Shown: positions 52,796-62,873, counted from the first letter of the stretch. The stretch is DNA of 64,000 bases from Streptomyces canus 299MFChir4.1 (GCF_000383615.1 NZ_KB911609.1:45268-109267), one strand, 5' to 3'. Numbers and translations: made by a program. The notes: a model not told the origin generated them from the sequence alone.

Positions 52796-54048
52796 GGAAG
52801 GACCTCCGGGGCGGGAAGCGGGTCGTAAGAAGCCGACTCGGATGTGGATGGCCCGTCCTCGTCATCGAGGTCGGGGTGCTGGAGCGCGCGGTCGCGGGCC
52901 GCGCCCGCCTCCGGCAGCCTGAGGGTGAACGTGGAGCCCTGTCCCTCCGAGCTCCACACCGTGACCTCCCCGCCGTGCGAGGCGGCCACGTGCTTGACGA
53001 TCGCGAGACCGAGGCCCGTACCGCCGGTCTGGCGGGAGCGGGCCGGGTCGACGCGGTAGAAGCGCTCGAAGATGCGCTCCTTGTCCTTGTCGGAGATGCC
53101 GATGCCCTGGTCGGTGACGGCGACCTCGATCAGGTCGCCGCCCGGTACGGACACCCGGCGGGCGGCTATGCCGACGCGGGTGCGGGCGGGCGAGTAGTTG
53201 ACGGCGTTCTCGACGAGGTTGCCGAGAGCGGCGGCGAGCTGGCCGCGGTTGCCCCAGACTCGCAGCTCGGCCGCGCCGGCGGCGGCCATGGTGATCTGCT
53301 TGGTGCCGGCCTGGTGCCGGCAGCGGTCGATGGCCTCGGCGACGAGTTCGTCGACGCGGACGGGTTCGGCGTCCTCCAGGGGGTCGTCGTTCTGTACCCG
53401 TGACAGGTCGATGAGCTCCTGGACCAGGCTGGTGAGCCGGGTCGCCTCGATCTGCATACGGCCGGCGAAGCGCTCCACGGCCTCCGGGTCCTCCGAGGCG
53501 TCCATGACGGCCTCGGACAGGAGGGAGAGCGCGCCGACGGGGGTCTTGAGTTCATGGCTGACGTTCGCGACGAAGTCGCGTCGTACGGCTTCGATCCGCC
53601 GGGCCTCGGTGAGGTCCTCCACGAGCAGCAGCACCAGCCGGGACCCGAGGGGCGCGACCCGCGCGGAGACCGCGAGCGCCTCCCCTCGTCCGGTCCCCCG
53701 CCTGGGCAGGTCGAGCTCGACCTGGCGTATCTCCCCGTCCCTCCGGGTGTCCCGGGCCATCTGGAGCATGGGCTCCACGGAGAGCTTGCCGCCGCGGACC
53801 AGCCCGAGGGCGTACGCGGCGGAGCTGGCCTTGACGACGGCGTCGGCCTCGTCGAGGACGACGGCCGAGGAGCGGAGCACGGAGAGGACGGTGTCCACGC
53901 CCGGCGGGAGCACCGGGTCGGTGTGCAGGGAGGTGCGGGTGGGGCGTTTCTGCTCCCGCTCGCTCCAGCGGAACGCCAGCATCGCGATGACACCGGTGAG
54001 CACACCGGCGATCGCTGCCGCTGCGGCGACCGCCGCGTTCACGTCCAT
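52792..54048 (-). CDS. phoR: Phosphate sensor histidine kinase PhoR
   Basis: A 418-residue kinase. One N-terminal membrane helix (AAAAAIAGVLTGVIAMLAF), a PAS-like sensor of about 110 residues, the H-box FVANVSHELKTPVGAL with phospho-His near residue 170, N-box NLVENAVNYSP and G-boxes DQGIGIS and GTGLGLAIVKHV. Stop overlaps the phoP start (ATGA), so both are one operon. The ATG at 54048 is used. Expression probably depends on the PHO box at 54122. Confidence 0.95.
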   Translation of the reverse strand: MDVNAAVAAAAAIAGVLTGVIAMLAFRWSEREQKRPTRTSLHTDPVLPPGVDTVLSVLRSSAVVLDEADAVVKASSAAYALGLVRGGKLSVEPMLQMARDTRRDGEIRQVELDLPRRGTGRGEALAVSARVAPLGSRLVLLLVEDLTEARRIEAVRRDFVANVSHELKTPVGALSLLSEAVMDASEDPEAVERFAGRMQIEATRLTSLVQELIDLSRVQNDDPLEDAEPVRVDELVAEAIDRCRHQAGTKQITMAAAGAAELRVWGNRGQLAAALGNLVENAVNYSPARTRVGIAARRVSVPGGDLIEVAVTDQGIGISDKDKERIFERFYRVDPARSRQTGGTGLGLAIVKHVAASHGGEVTVWSSEGQGSTFTLRLPEAGAARDRALQHPDLDDEDGPSTSESASYDPLPAPEVLP

Positions 54049-54121
54049 GCCTCCAGGTTAGGCATGGGATCGGTCCTGGCCACAGCCGTCCGAGTGCGAG
54101 CTCGAACACTCGTCGCCCAGA

Positions 54122-54154
54122 GTTCACCTTGGAGCCAGTACTGGTTCATTTGGG
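54122..54154. promoter_or_regulatory. PHO box in the phoR-phoU divergent promoter
   Basis: Three consecutive 11-bp units: GTTCACCTTGG, AGCCAGTACTG, GTTCATTTGGG. The first and third match the Streptomyces PHO box unit (GTTCACC...). It lies between phoRP and phoU, consistent with PhoP autoregulation. Confidence 0.8.
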
Positions 54155-54272
54155 AGGGCGGAAACGGACGCGTAGGGGGCCGAACGTGGGAGCGTGGGGT
54201 ACGCAGCACCGGTTTCGCGGCCGGTTTTGGCCCCTGGAACCCACAGGAATGACGTACGAGAGGGAACCGACA

Positions 54273-54962
54273 ATGCGGGACGCGTACCACGAGGAACTTG
54301 ATTCGATCGGCGACGGTCTGGTGGAGATGGCCCGGCTGGTCGGCTCGGCGATCGGACGCGCCACGACGGCCATCCTCGACTCCGACCTGAAGCTGGCCGA
54401 GAGCGTGATCGAGGCCGACCAGAAGGTGGACGACCTCCAGCACGACCTGGAGGCCAGGGCGATAGCACTGCTCGCCCGCCAGCAGCCGGTGGCGACGGAC
54501 CTGCGGATCGTCGTCACCTCCCTGCGCATGTCGGCCGACCTGGAGCGCTCCGGCGACCTGGCCCAGCACGTGGCGAAGCTGGCCCGGCTGCGCTTCCCCG
54601 AGAAGGCCATTCCGCACGACCTGCACGCGACCATCCTGGAGATGGGCCAGCTCGCCCAGCGTCTGATGGCGAAGGCCGCCGAGGTGATCGTCACGAAGGA
54701 CGTCGACCTGGCGCTCCAGCTGGAGCAGGACGACGACGAGATGGACCTGCTGCACCGCACGCTCTTCCAGCACCTGCTGGACGACAAGTGGAAGCACGGC
54801 ATCGAGACGGCGGTCGACGTGACGCTGCTCGGCCGCTACTACGAGCGGTTCGCCGACCACGCGGTGTCGGTGGCCAAGCGCGTGGTGTACCTGGTGACGG
54901 GTGAGCACGCGGACGAGCTCCAGCAGGAGATCCAGCCGGTGACGGGGATCGAGGGGGCCTGA
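54273..54962 (+). CDS. phoU: Phosphate transport/regulation protein PhoU
   Basis: A 229-residue all-helical protein with two PhoU repeats. Each carries an acidic metal-binding E/DxxxD pattern (VIEADQKVDDLQHDLEAR and QDDDEMDLLHRTLF). MRDAYHEELDSIGDGLVEMARL is the family start, so ATG 54273 is chosen over the ATG at 54249. PhoU mediates signalling between the Pst transporter and PhoR. It is divergent from phoR across the PHO box. Confidence 0.94.
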   Translation: MRDAYHEELDSIGDGLVEMARLVGSAIGRATTAILDSDLKLAESVIEADQKVDDLQHDLEARAIALLARQQPVATDLRIVVTSLRMSADLERSGDLAQHVAKLARLRFPEKAIPHDLHATILEMGQLAQRLMAKAAEVIVTKDVDLALQLEQDDDEMDLLHRTLFQHLLDDKWKHGIETAVDVTLLGRYYERFADHAVSVAKRVVYLVTGEHADELQQEIQPVTGIEGA

Positions 54963-55139
54963 ACGGGCGCCTTCGGATCGGCGCTTTCGGATCGGCGCTT
55001 TCGGTCTGTCCGAGGCGTGCGCGAGCCTCTGTGCGCCGTTGATGCGCCCAGCGGAGCGGGCATGCAATGGGCACAGGGCCCGATCCGACAGTCGGTCCGG
55101 CAGTCGGCACGTTCTGGCTCTCGCTTCGAGGAGGGACCC

Positions 55140-55298
55140 ATGGCCGAATCACCCAGCACTCCCCAGCCCGACCCCACGCAGGAACGCCCGACCGAGCAGC
55201 CCGCCGCGATCAGGACCCTGACGGTCATCGGCGCGTGCGGCTGCGGCTCGGGGTGCGGGTGCGGGTGCCAGTCGGGCAGTCCGTGCCAGTGCGGCTGA
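55140..55298 (+). CDS. Small Cys/Gly-rich peptide
   Basis: A 52-residue protein. The first 30 residues are Pro/Thr/Glu/Gln-rich, and the last 21 residues contain seven cysteines spaced by Gly (ACGCGSGCGCGCQ then CQCG). GAGGAGGGA precedes the ATG closely. It ends in a strong terminator. No family is recognised. The dense Cx(1-3)C pattern suggests metal binding, like a metallothionein, or a modified peptide. It lies 177 bases downstream of phoU on the same strand. Confidence 0.75.
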   Translation: MAESPSTPQPDPTQERPTEQPAAIRTLTVIGACGCGSGCGCGCQSGSPCQCG

Positions 55299-55312
55299 TC
55301 TCGTACGACGGT

Positions 55313-55342
55313 GAGGGGCCCCGGGTGATCCCGGGGCCCCTC
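55313..55342 (+). terminator. Terminator of the Cys-rich peptide gene
   Basis: GAGGGGCCCCGGG-TGAT-CCCGGGGCCCCTC is a 13-bp perfect stem beginning 14 bases after the stop codon. Confidence 0.9.
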
Positions 55343-55541
55343 GTCGTCCGGGCCCCGTCGCCGGAAGCGGTCCAGCGCGTCCACACAAGCGGGCGGGCCA
55401 CAAGGCGGGCGAGGTCCACGCGGTGCCGCTGTCGATCTGACCCGACCGCACGGCGCCACGGTGGGCATCGCACGCAGTCCTGACGCACCGGCCGCCTTTT
55501 TTCGATCGTATCGGCGGCTCGGTCCGTGCATGATCGGTCGC

Positions 55542-56264
55542 ATGACGAAGAGGACGGTCCCGGGAGTCGACGACGCCCGCGCGTGGAACGAGCGCCTGGC
55601 CTGGGCGTATCACCTGATCGCAGCGGATCCCGACGAACGTGCCGTCGCCCTGGACCGTCTGGACCGTGCCCGCGCGAGGACCCAGGCGGCGATAGACCAC
55701 TGCAACGAAATCTGGAGTGCGGCCAACCGGTTCGGCCCCCACCGCAGGAAACGAACGGCGGCGAAACAGGCTTTCGAGGAGGCCGCGAGCCGCTCTCTGC
55801 CAGAGGCCCTGTGGACCGGACGCGGCCACGCCGACCTCCGCAGATGGCCGGGCCTGCCGTACGCGGTGCTCTACCTGGAGTGGGAGGCCCGCTATCCGCA
55901 GCAGTGGACACGGCACGCGAAGATGTGGGGCGTAAAACAGGCTCTGATACGGCAGTTGGCCACCGCCGGCCACGACGCCGGGACGAGGGCGAAGCTGGTC
56001 GACCTCGTCGATCTGGTCGTGCGGCGGGCATACCGCTGCAAGGATCGCGAGTACGTACGCCTGGCCCGTGCCGTGGACGGCCCCGACCTGCGCGCCAGAC
56101 TCACCGCGGCCCGTCACTCCCCGGACCCGTGGGCCCAGCTCCACGCGGCCTACGTGCTGTGGCTTCTCGACCACCCCGAGAAGCCGAACACCCGCCACGT
56201 CTGGAAGACCTGGCTGAACGAGAACGCCCCCGCTCCGCACCTTCGGCACGGGTCGGGGGCGTGA
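55542..56264 (+). CDS. Hypothetical helical protein
   Basis: A 240-residue soluble, mainly helical protein rich in Arg, Trp and Ala (YHLIAADPDERAVALDRLDRA, AYVLWLLDHPEKPNTRHVW). No known motif or membrane segment is visible. Codon bias is strong, so the gene is probably real. Two in-frame starts exist, ATG 55530 and ATG 55542, neither with a clear Shine-Dalgarno site. Function unknown. It borders the decayed 56-58 kb region. Confidence 0.7.
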   Translation: MTKRTVPGVDDARAWNERLAWAYHLIAADPDERAVALDRLDRARARTQAAIDHCNEIWSAANRFGPHRRKRTAAKQAFEEAASRSLPEALWTGRGHADLRRWPGLPYAVLYLEWEARYPQQWTRHAKMWGVKQALIRQLATAGHDAGTRAKLVDLVDLVVRRAYRCKDREYVRLARAVDGPDLRARLTAARHSPDPWAQLHAAYVLWLLDHPEKPNTRHVWKTWLNENAPAPHLRHGSGA

Positions 56265-56275
56265 TCGTGGAGGTT

Positions 56276-56377
56276 ACTTCTTCTTGCCCTGGGTCTTGTA
56301 GTGGATCTTGGTGAGCTGGGTTTTTGCTGGTCGGGGGCGGTGGGCTCGTGTGCCTGGCGGTCGTCGTTGGTCGGCAT
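56276..56377 (-). pseudogene. Tiny ORF with an apparent one-base deletion in an A run
   Basis: From the ATG at 56377 the frame reads MPTNDDRQAHEPTAPDQQK. After the AAAAA run near 56322 the sensible continuation lies in another frame, ending TQLTKIHYKTQGKKK at TAA 56276-56278. One more A would join them into a peptide of about 34 residues. Real frameshift or sequencing error; function unknown. Confidence 0.3.
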
Positions 56378-56429
56378 TGGCCACTGTCGAGCAACCTCGG
56401 ACGGCCCAGGGACGGCCCAGCCAGCACCG

Positions 56430-56690
56430 TTATGGGCGTCGGCTTCCCGTGCTGCGTAGCGCCTCGAACCAACCCATGACGACCCACCTCAGCCTCCAGA
56501 ACCAGCCTCTCCGACTGCCTCGCGGCTGCGGTTCTGGACGCTCCGGCACGCGCCGAAGTCGGGGAGGAGTAGAGACACGTGGGCTTCGGCCTCGTTGACC
56601 TCCGCCACCGTGCAGATGGCAGTAGCCGTTCCATCCTGCCGGGTTTCCGCACGTTCGTCCCTGCCGTGTCACCCCAGAGCCACGCCCCAT
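56430..56690 (-). CDS. Small ORF with a Cys/His motif
   Basis: An 86-residue frame starting at ATG 56690. Near the N-terminus is TRQGRTCGNPAGWNGYCHLHGGG, whose C-x(5-10)-C-x-H-x(2)-H layout is like short zinc-binding proteins of phages and integrative elements. The rest is Arg/Trp-rich. Third-position G/C is weaker than in core genes, so the call is tentative. Confidence 0.35.
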   Translation of the reverse strand: MGRGSGVTRQGRTCGNPAGWNGYCHLHGGGGQRGRSPRVSTPPRLRRVPERPEPQPRGSRRGWFWRLRWVVMGWFEALRSTGSRRP

Positions 56691-57066
56691 GAAGCGAGTC
56701 CGGCAGAGCCTGTGCGGGCAGGGAGTGGCTGTGGGGCAACTGCTCGCGAGAGCTGCTGAGTTCCGCATATGGAGCCATCAGCTTGGGAAGCGACGGCGCT
56801 TGCGTAGAGGTAGGCCCTCTGACCTGGGAAAATTCGTTGTCAGGCGGCAGGTGCGAGGGGCTGGTTGCACCGTTGTTGACCGTGGTTGTCCGCTCTGAAG
56901 GGCACGCTATGGGCACGAAGCAGGGCTGGGGGAGAGCAGGGCTTTCGGCTGGCCCCCAGCGACCGGGAGTGGCTCCGCCTCGGACGGCAGGCGAGTGAGG
57001 CCGTCGCGGCTGCACACATGGCGTCTTTAAGGATGCGGTGGCACGCATCAAACGTCCTGCTGCGGG
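56691..57066. other. Low-coding region
   Basis: No frame has consistent codon bias; base composition is less skewed than in the core genes. Fragments of sense on the minus strand near 57048-57130 (DDVANDLLSFVGKAQRVLNP) may be the tail of a decayed gene. Confidence 0.4.
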
Positions 57067-57756
57067 TTGAGGACTCGTTGGGCCTTGCCGACGAACGAGA
57101 GAAGGTCGTTGGCGACGTCGTCGGCCGTGCAGGAGAACTCCCTTTCCGGAGACCCTCCGGGCCGCCCACCATCCCGTCCGTCCCGCGCCGCAGGCCCCCT
57201 CGTGCCCGGCCACGGCGACGGCCTCCGCCGTACCGCCCGCTCACGCCCCGCTCCGAACGGTTCGGCGGCCACGACCGCCGCACCGACCCCGCCCGATCGC
57301 CCGTCCGCCCCGTCGGCGTCGCCCTCCTCCGGATCCGCCGGACCCGCCCGTCCGGCGGTTCCCGAGCCGTCGGGGCCGCGCGACGCGCCCGCGGCCGGCG
57401 ACTCCGCCTCCCTCGCGGGGCGGTCGGCGGGGGAGGGCCGGGAGCGGCCCGGCCGACCGGCCGACCCCTCCGGCTCGCCGTTCTCCACGAGATCGGTGGA
57501 GCCCGCTGGTACTAAAACGGCAACAGAGGTGGAGCCGCGGAGGAGCCGGACGAGGGGGTCGAGGTGGTACCCGAGACGGACGCCCCGGCCCGCCGAGAGC
57601 TCGCCTGCGGAGCTGCCGACGGCCGCTCACCGGACCGGCACCGAGGCCCCCCTCGACCTCTCCGACCGGCGGATTCCCGTGTTCACACTGGGCGCGGGGC
57701 CGGCGCTGGTGGGCCTCGGCATCGGCTTCCCCGGGGTGCGGATGCGCCGCCACTGA
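57067..57756 (+). CDS. Possible decayed membrane protein with C-terminal anchor
   Basis: The last 30 residues (IPVFTLGAGPALVGLGIGF then RMRRH) are a typical C-terminal transmembrane anchor of streptomycete surface proteins, preceded by a Pro/Ala/Ser/Arg-rich region. No start with a ribosome site and no signal peptide is visible. Near 57540-57600 a better acidic stretch (EEPDEGVEVVPETDAPA) lies in another frame, suggesting one or more frameshifts. Treat it as a probable pseudogene of a secreted, membrane-anchored protein. Confidence 0.35.
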   Translation: MRTRWALPTNERRSLATSSAVQENSLSGDPPGRPPSRPSRAAGPLVPGHGDGLRRTARSRPAPNGSAATTAAPTPPDRPSAPSASPSSGSAGPARPAVPEPSGPRDAPAAGDSASLAGRSAGEGRERPGRPADPSGSPFSTRSVEPAGTKTATEVEPRRSRTRGSRWYPRRTPRPAESSPAELPTAAHRTGTEAPLDLSDRRIPVFTLGAGPALVGLGIGFPGVRMRRH

Positions 57757-57838
57757 GAGGCTCGCGACGGCCCGGGTCCCCCTTGAGTCGGACCTCCGGC
57801 GTCCACCTCAGGACGCTTGTCCACGCGGACTTACTCGG

Positions 57839-57856
57839 TATACATACTCAGTATGT
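57839..57856 (+). promoter_or_regulatory. Promoter and operator of the PadR regulator
   Basis: TATACA at 57839-57844 is a good -10 box whose start point would fall at or next to the ATG at 57853. ACATACT-C-AGTATGT (57842-57856) is a perfect palindrome across the start codon. Together they indicate a leaderless, autoregulated transcript. Confidence 0.65.
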
Positions 57857-58509
57857 CCATCCGCCACGGGCTTCTCGCCCTCCTCGAACGCGGCCCGCGC
57901 TACGGCTCACAGCTCCGTACGGAGTTCGAGTCCCGCACCGGCTCCACCTGGCCACTCAACGTGGGTCAGGTCTACACGACGCTCAGCCGGCTTGAACGCG
58001 ACGGCATGGTCGTGCAGGACGGCGAGGACGAGGCCGGCCACTCGCTCTACGCGATCACCGACAGCGGTCGCGTCGAACTTCGCAGCTGGTTCGAGCACCC
58101 CGTCGACCGCACCAGCCCGGCCCGTGACGAGCTGGCCATCAAGCTGGCCATGGCCGTCGGGGCGCCCGGGGTCGACATCCGTGACGTCATCCAGTCCCAG
58201 CGCCGGCACAGCGTGAAGGCCATGCAGGACTACACCCGGCTGAAGGCGCAGGCCCTCACCGCCATGGAGAAGAACGGGGTCGGGGAGCGGGACGACATCG
58301 CCTGGCTCCTCGTCCTGGAGCAGCTGATCTTCCAGACCGAGGCCGAGGCGCGCTGGCTCGACCACTGCGAGTCCCGGCTGATCCGTCTCTCGTCGACCAC
58401 CCCGGCGGCGGGGCCGGAGCCGGCCTCGCCGGGGGCGGCACCGGGAGCGGCGGGGATGGGGGCGCGGGCGGGGGCCGTGGCAGAGGGGGTCGCACGCCAC
58501 CGCCCGTGA
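57853..58509 (+). CDS. PadR-family transcriptional regulator
   Basis: A 218-residue PadR protein. The winged-helix domain (IRHGLLALLERGPRYGSQL, PLNVGQVYTTLSRLERDGMV) and the helical dimerisation domain (about residues 85-175) are complete, followed by an Ala/Gly/Pro-rich tail. It starts at ATG 57853, inside its own operator. It sits directly upstream of an FtsX-type ABC exporter, and a PadR with this partner usually represses it until a toxic ligand appears. Confidence 0.92.
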   Translation: MSIRHGLLALLERGPRYGSQLRTEFESRTGSTWPLNVGQVYTTLSRLERDGMVVQDGEDEAGHSLYAITDSGRVELRSWFEHPVDRTSPARDELAIKLAMAVGAPGVDIRDVIQSQRRHSVKAMQDYTRLKAQALTAMEKNGVGERDDIAWLLVLEQLIFQTEAEARWLDHCESRLIRLSSTTPAAGPEPASPGAAPGAAGMGARAGAVAEGVARHRP

Positions 58510-58712
58510 TGTCCGCCCTTCACGACCGGCCCTGAGCACCCGAACGACCGGATCCACAGGGCCGACCGAGTCCACCCGCTCCACCCGACCCACCCGTAGC
58601 ACCTGAAGACTCCGAACCATCCGACCAGACCCATACCGTACGCACGGCGCCGCAACGACCGTCCGTCGCACCGACGTCCGGCCGTTCGCCGGCGTACGCC
58701 CGAGGGGAAACC

Positions 58713-59449
<737 letters not shown>

Positions 59450-59453
<4 letters not shown>

Positions 59454-62308
59454 CGACCTGGTTCCACTCCTGGCGGGCCGCGGTCCGCATCGCCCGCCGT
59501 GACGCCTGGCGCTCCAAGGGCCGCAGCTTCCTCGTCCTCGCCATGATCGCGCTGCCGATCCTGGGCGTGAGCGCCCTGGACCTGACCGTGCGCAGCGCCG
59601 AACTCACCCCCGCGCAGCGGATGGAGCGCACCCTGGGTGCCGCCGACGCTCGCTTCTCCGACGCCCGAACGGCCGGCGTGGCCATCCTGCAGGACCCCGA
59701 GGGCGAGCAGCACACCCCGGCCGGGGACTACAACTCGCCGGGCAAGTCCTGGCCCGACGGCCCGACCGATGTCACCAAGGCCATCCCGGCCGGTTCGACG
59801 GTGCTGACCGACAGCAGCGGTACCGCCAAACTGACCACCACTCACGGTCTGCTCCAGACCGAGGTCCGTGAGCTGGCCGCCGCCGATCCCGTCGCCCGGG
59901 GCATCATGCGGCTGCAGGAGGGCCGCTTCCCCGAGAAAAACGACGAGATCGCCGCGACCACCCGGTTCCTGGAGAGCAGCGGGCTGTCCGTCGGCTCCAC
60001 CCTCACCGCCCGCGGCTTCGACCGCACCTATGTGATCAGCGGCTCGTACGAGCTGCCCAGCGACCTCACGACACAGCAGGTCAACGCCCTGCCGGGGGCC
60101 TTCCTCGCGCCGTACGCCAAGGCGGTCGAGAAGGCCGGACTGCCGAAGCCCGACATCTCCACCACCTACCTGGTGAAGAAGGCCGGTGGTTTCACGTGGA
60201 ACACGGTCCAGGCGATCAACGCCAAGGGTGTCGTGGTCACCTCGCGCGTCGTGGCCCTCGACCCGCCCGCCGACTCCAACGTGCCGCTCTACCAGAAGGA
60301 AGACTGGGCCAACCACGAGAGCAGCGGGGCCGCAGACGCCGCCGCCGTGGGCACGGTCGTCGGCCTGGCGATGCTGGAGATCTGCCTGCTCGCCGGCCCC
60401 GCCTTCGCCGTCGGCGCCCGTCGTTCCCGCCGCCAGCTTGGCCTGGTCGGCGCCAACGGCGGTGCCCGCAGCCACATCCGGGCCATCGTGCTGAGCGGCG
60501 GCGTGGTCATCGGCGTCGCGGCGGCCCTGGTCGGCATTGTCCTCGCCCTGATCCTGACCTTCGCCCTCCGGCCCCTCCTTGAGGACTACATGGGACAGCG
60601 GTTCGGCGGCTTCACCGTCAGGCCGCTGGAACTTCTCGCCATCGCCGCGCTCGCCGTCATCACCGGCCTGCTCGCCGCGATCATCCCGGCCGTCACCGCC
60701 TCCCGGCAGACCGTCCTGGCCTCCCTCACCGGCCGTCGCGGCGTGCGCCGCAGCAACCGCGTGCTGCCGCTGATCGGCTTCGGCGCTGTCCTGCTCGGCG
60801 CGGCCATCGCCCTGTACGGCTCTGTCGTCTCCGACCAGTTCGTGCTGGTCGCGGGTGGCTCGGCCGTCGCCGAGCTGGGTGTGGTCGCCATGACGCCCGC
60901 GCTGGTCGGCCTGTTCGGCCGGGCCAGCCGCTGGCTGCCGCTCTCGCCGCGCCTCGCCCTGCGGGACGCCGTCCGCAACCGGGGCCGTACGGCACCCGCT
61001 GTCGCCGCCGTCCTGGCCGCCGTCGCGGGCACCGTCGCCGTCTCGACGTACGCCGCGAGCCGCGACGCCCAGAGTCTGGCCGAGTACCGGGCCAGCCTGC
61101 CGTCCGGGGCCGTCGCCGCGCTCGTCACCGAGGAGGGCGGCCGGGACGTCCCCGAGGTCCGCGACGCCGTGCAGCGGACGCTGCCCGTCGACGTCCGCGC
61201 CGACGTGTTCCGGATCGCCGTCGGAAAGCCCGGCTGCGACCCGCATGGCGAGGGCGAGGGCTGCGGCCGCTTCGAGGTCGTCACCCCGCCGGCCAACAAG
61301 TGCCCGCTGTGGGCCACCTCCCCCGACGGCTCCGACCCGGCGGAGAAGTACACCAAGGAGCAGCGGCGCGCCCTCGCCAACGACTGGCGCTGCCTCTTGC
61401 CCGACGGCAACGGCATCTACGTCGAGGGCCGTCTCCTCATCGCCGACGCCCCGCTCCTGAAGGTCCTCGGCATCGACGACCCGGGCGCGGCCAAGGCCCT
61501 CGCCGACGGAAAGCTCCTCAGCTTCCACAAGCCCCAGGTCGACAGGAACGGCACCGTCGGCATCAAGCTGATCACCGACCCGAAGGCCGCCAACCGCGCC
61601 GTCGAGCAGAACAAGCCGGTCCCGGGCGAGCTGAAGTCCTTCCCCGCCTACCAGGTGCCCGGCTCGCCCGACTCCTACGGAGTGGAGAGCGTGCTCAGCC
61701 CCGCCGCCGCCAAGGCCGCCGGACTGACCACTGTCCCCCTCGGTGCCTTCTTCAGCACCGACCGGATGCCCAGCACCGAGGAACGGCAGAAGCTCGACGC
61801 CGAGATCGCCAAGCTCGGCAGCAACGTCGAGCTGACCGTGGAGCAGGGCTGGGTCGACGAGAACAGGCTCGTCCTGCTCGCGCTGACCGTCTTCGCCGGC
61901 CTGGTCACCATCGGTGCGGCCGGCATCGCCACCGGTCTCGCCCAGGCCGACGCGGAGGCCGATCTCAAGACGCTCGCAGCGGTCGGAGCCCCGCCCCGGG
62001 TGCGCCGCATGCTCAGCGGCTTCCAGTGCGGTGTGGTCGCCGCGATGGGTGTGGTCCTCGGCTCAGCGGCCGGTGTCCTGCCCGCGGTCGGGCTGCGGCT
62101 CACCGAGGAGCGCGAGCAGATGCGCTTCTACCAGGAGGATCTCGCCAACGGCTTGGTCGGCGCCGGTGACGCCTCGCCGCACGTGCCGATCGTCGTCCCC
62201 TGGGAGACGCTCGCCGCCCTCCTGGTGGTCGTGCCCCTCGGCGCCGCCCTGCTGGCCGCGCTGGTGACCCGCTCTCGCGGGGCGCTGGCCCGCCGCGCCG
62301 CGCACTGA
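59450..62308 (+). CDS. FtsX-domain ABC transporter permease
   Basis: A 952-residue permease. One helix near residues 25-45, a large outside domain to about 300, a block of three helices with an FtsX domain (AAVGTVVGLAMLEICLLAGPAF, SGGVVIGVAAALVGIVLALILTF), another set near 440-545, a second outside domain with three Cys (CDPHGEGEGCG, CPLWATS), and a C-terminal FtsX block. It is a mechanotransmission-type exporter or resistance transporter rather than an importer. The PadR regulator upstream suggests drug or peptide response. Confidence 0.92.
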
Positions 62309-62328
62309 GCCTCCGTTGCCGGACCGTG

Positions 62329-62363
62329 CCCCTGGACGAGGGTGGATCACCCTCGTCCAGGGG
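62329..62363 (+). terminator. ABC transporter operon terminator
   Basis: CCCCTGGACGAGGGTG-GAT-CACCCTCGTCCAGGGG is a 16-bp perfect stem starting 20 bases after the permease stop. Confidence 0.93.
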
Positions 62364-62589
62364 CAGGAGGTAGTCCCCGTCCGAAGGGATGCTGCTCGAA
62401 GCCGGCCAGCGCTTCCGGGCCATCTCCACCTCTGGGCGCGACGGCGCCGTTGCGCGGGGCGAAGCATCCACCCACTTCGCCAACGGGCAGAGACGCCCGA
62501 CTCTGTGGTCAGGCGAAGGCCCTTCCGTACATTACGAGCCCGCGACTCAGGACACGCGGAGGGCACGGAGCCAGCAAATCGGTTTAAAC
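62364..62589. other. Region between the ABC operon and the tRNA-Gly fragment
   Basis: An open frame from 62389 (MLLEAGQRFRAISTSGRDG...) exists but has weak codon bias and runs into the tRNA fragment, so I do not call it. No other structure is seen. Confidence 0.35.
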
Positions 62590-62619
62590 AAAAACAAACC
62601 CCAGGTTGCTGACCTGAGG
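62590..62619 (-). terminator. Terminator of the former tRNA-Gly gene
   Basis: On the minus strand CCTCAGGT-CAGCA-ACCTGGGG is followed by TTTGTTTTTG, an intrinsic terminator with T tract, 11 bases past the tRNA 3' end. Confidence 0.85.
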
Positions 62620-62629
62620 CTTCAAGAAG

Positions 62630-62673
62630 AGCGGGGGACGAGAATCGAACTCGCGCTCTCAGCTTGGGAAGCT
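62630..62673 (-). other. 3' half of tRNA-Gly(CCC): attachment-site remnant
   Basis: The minus strand reads from the anticodon stem-loop (AGCTTCCCAAGCT, anticodon CCC) through the T-arm (CGAGTTCGATTCTCG) to the acceptor strand GTCCCCCGCT. The 5' half of the tRNA is missing and unrelated DNA follows. A tRNA cut at the anticodon stem is the classical attR/attL scar of an integrative element. Confidence 0.88.
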
Positions 62674-62873
62674 GCGAACACTTGAGGTCGGCTCGGTCTT
62701 GACCTGGGTAAACGCCAGAGTCGTGGCCTCGTCGAGCTCCCCTGGTCTTACCGTGATTCCCCGCTGTTCCCCGCTCGATCTGGTGCGGTTGTGGTGCAGC
62801 GGCTACGGCAGCGGCGGTTGGCGAACGTATTTTGCGTCGTCCTGGGTTCTGGATCCAGGGGTGGGAGTGACGG

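Noticed and set aside
56101..57213. 370-codon minus-strand frame
   Set aside because: No start signal, mixed codon bias, antisense to a better gene at its lower end, and no recognisable domain.
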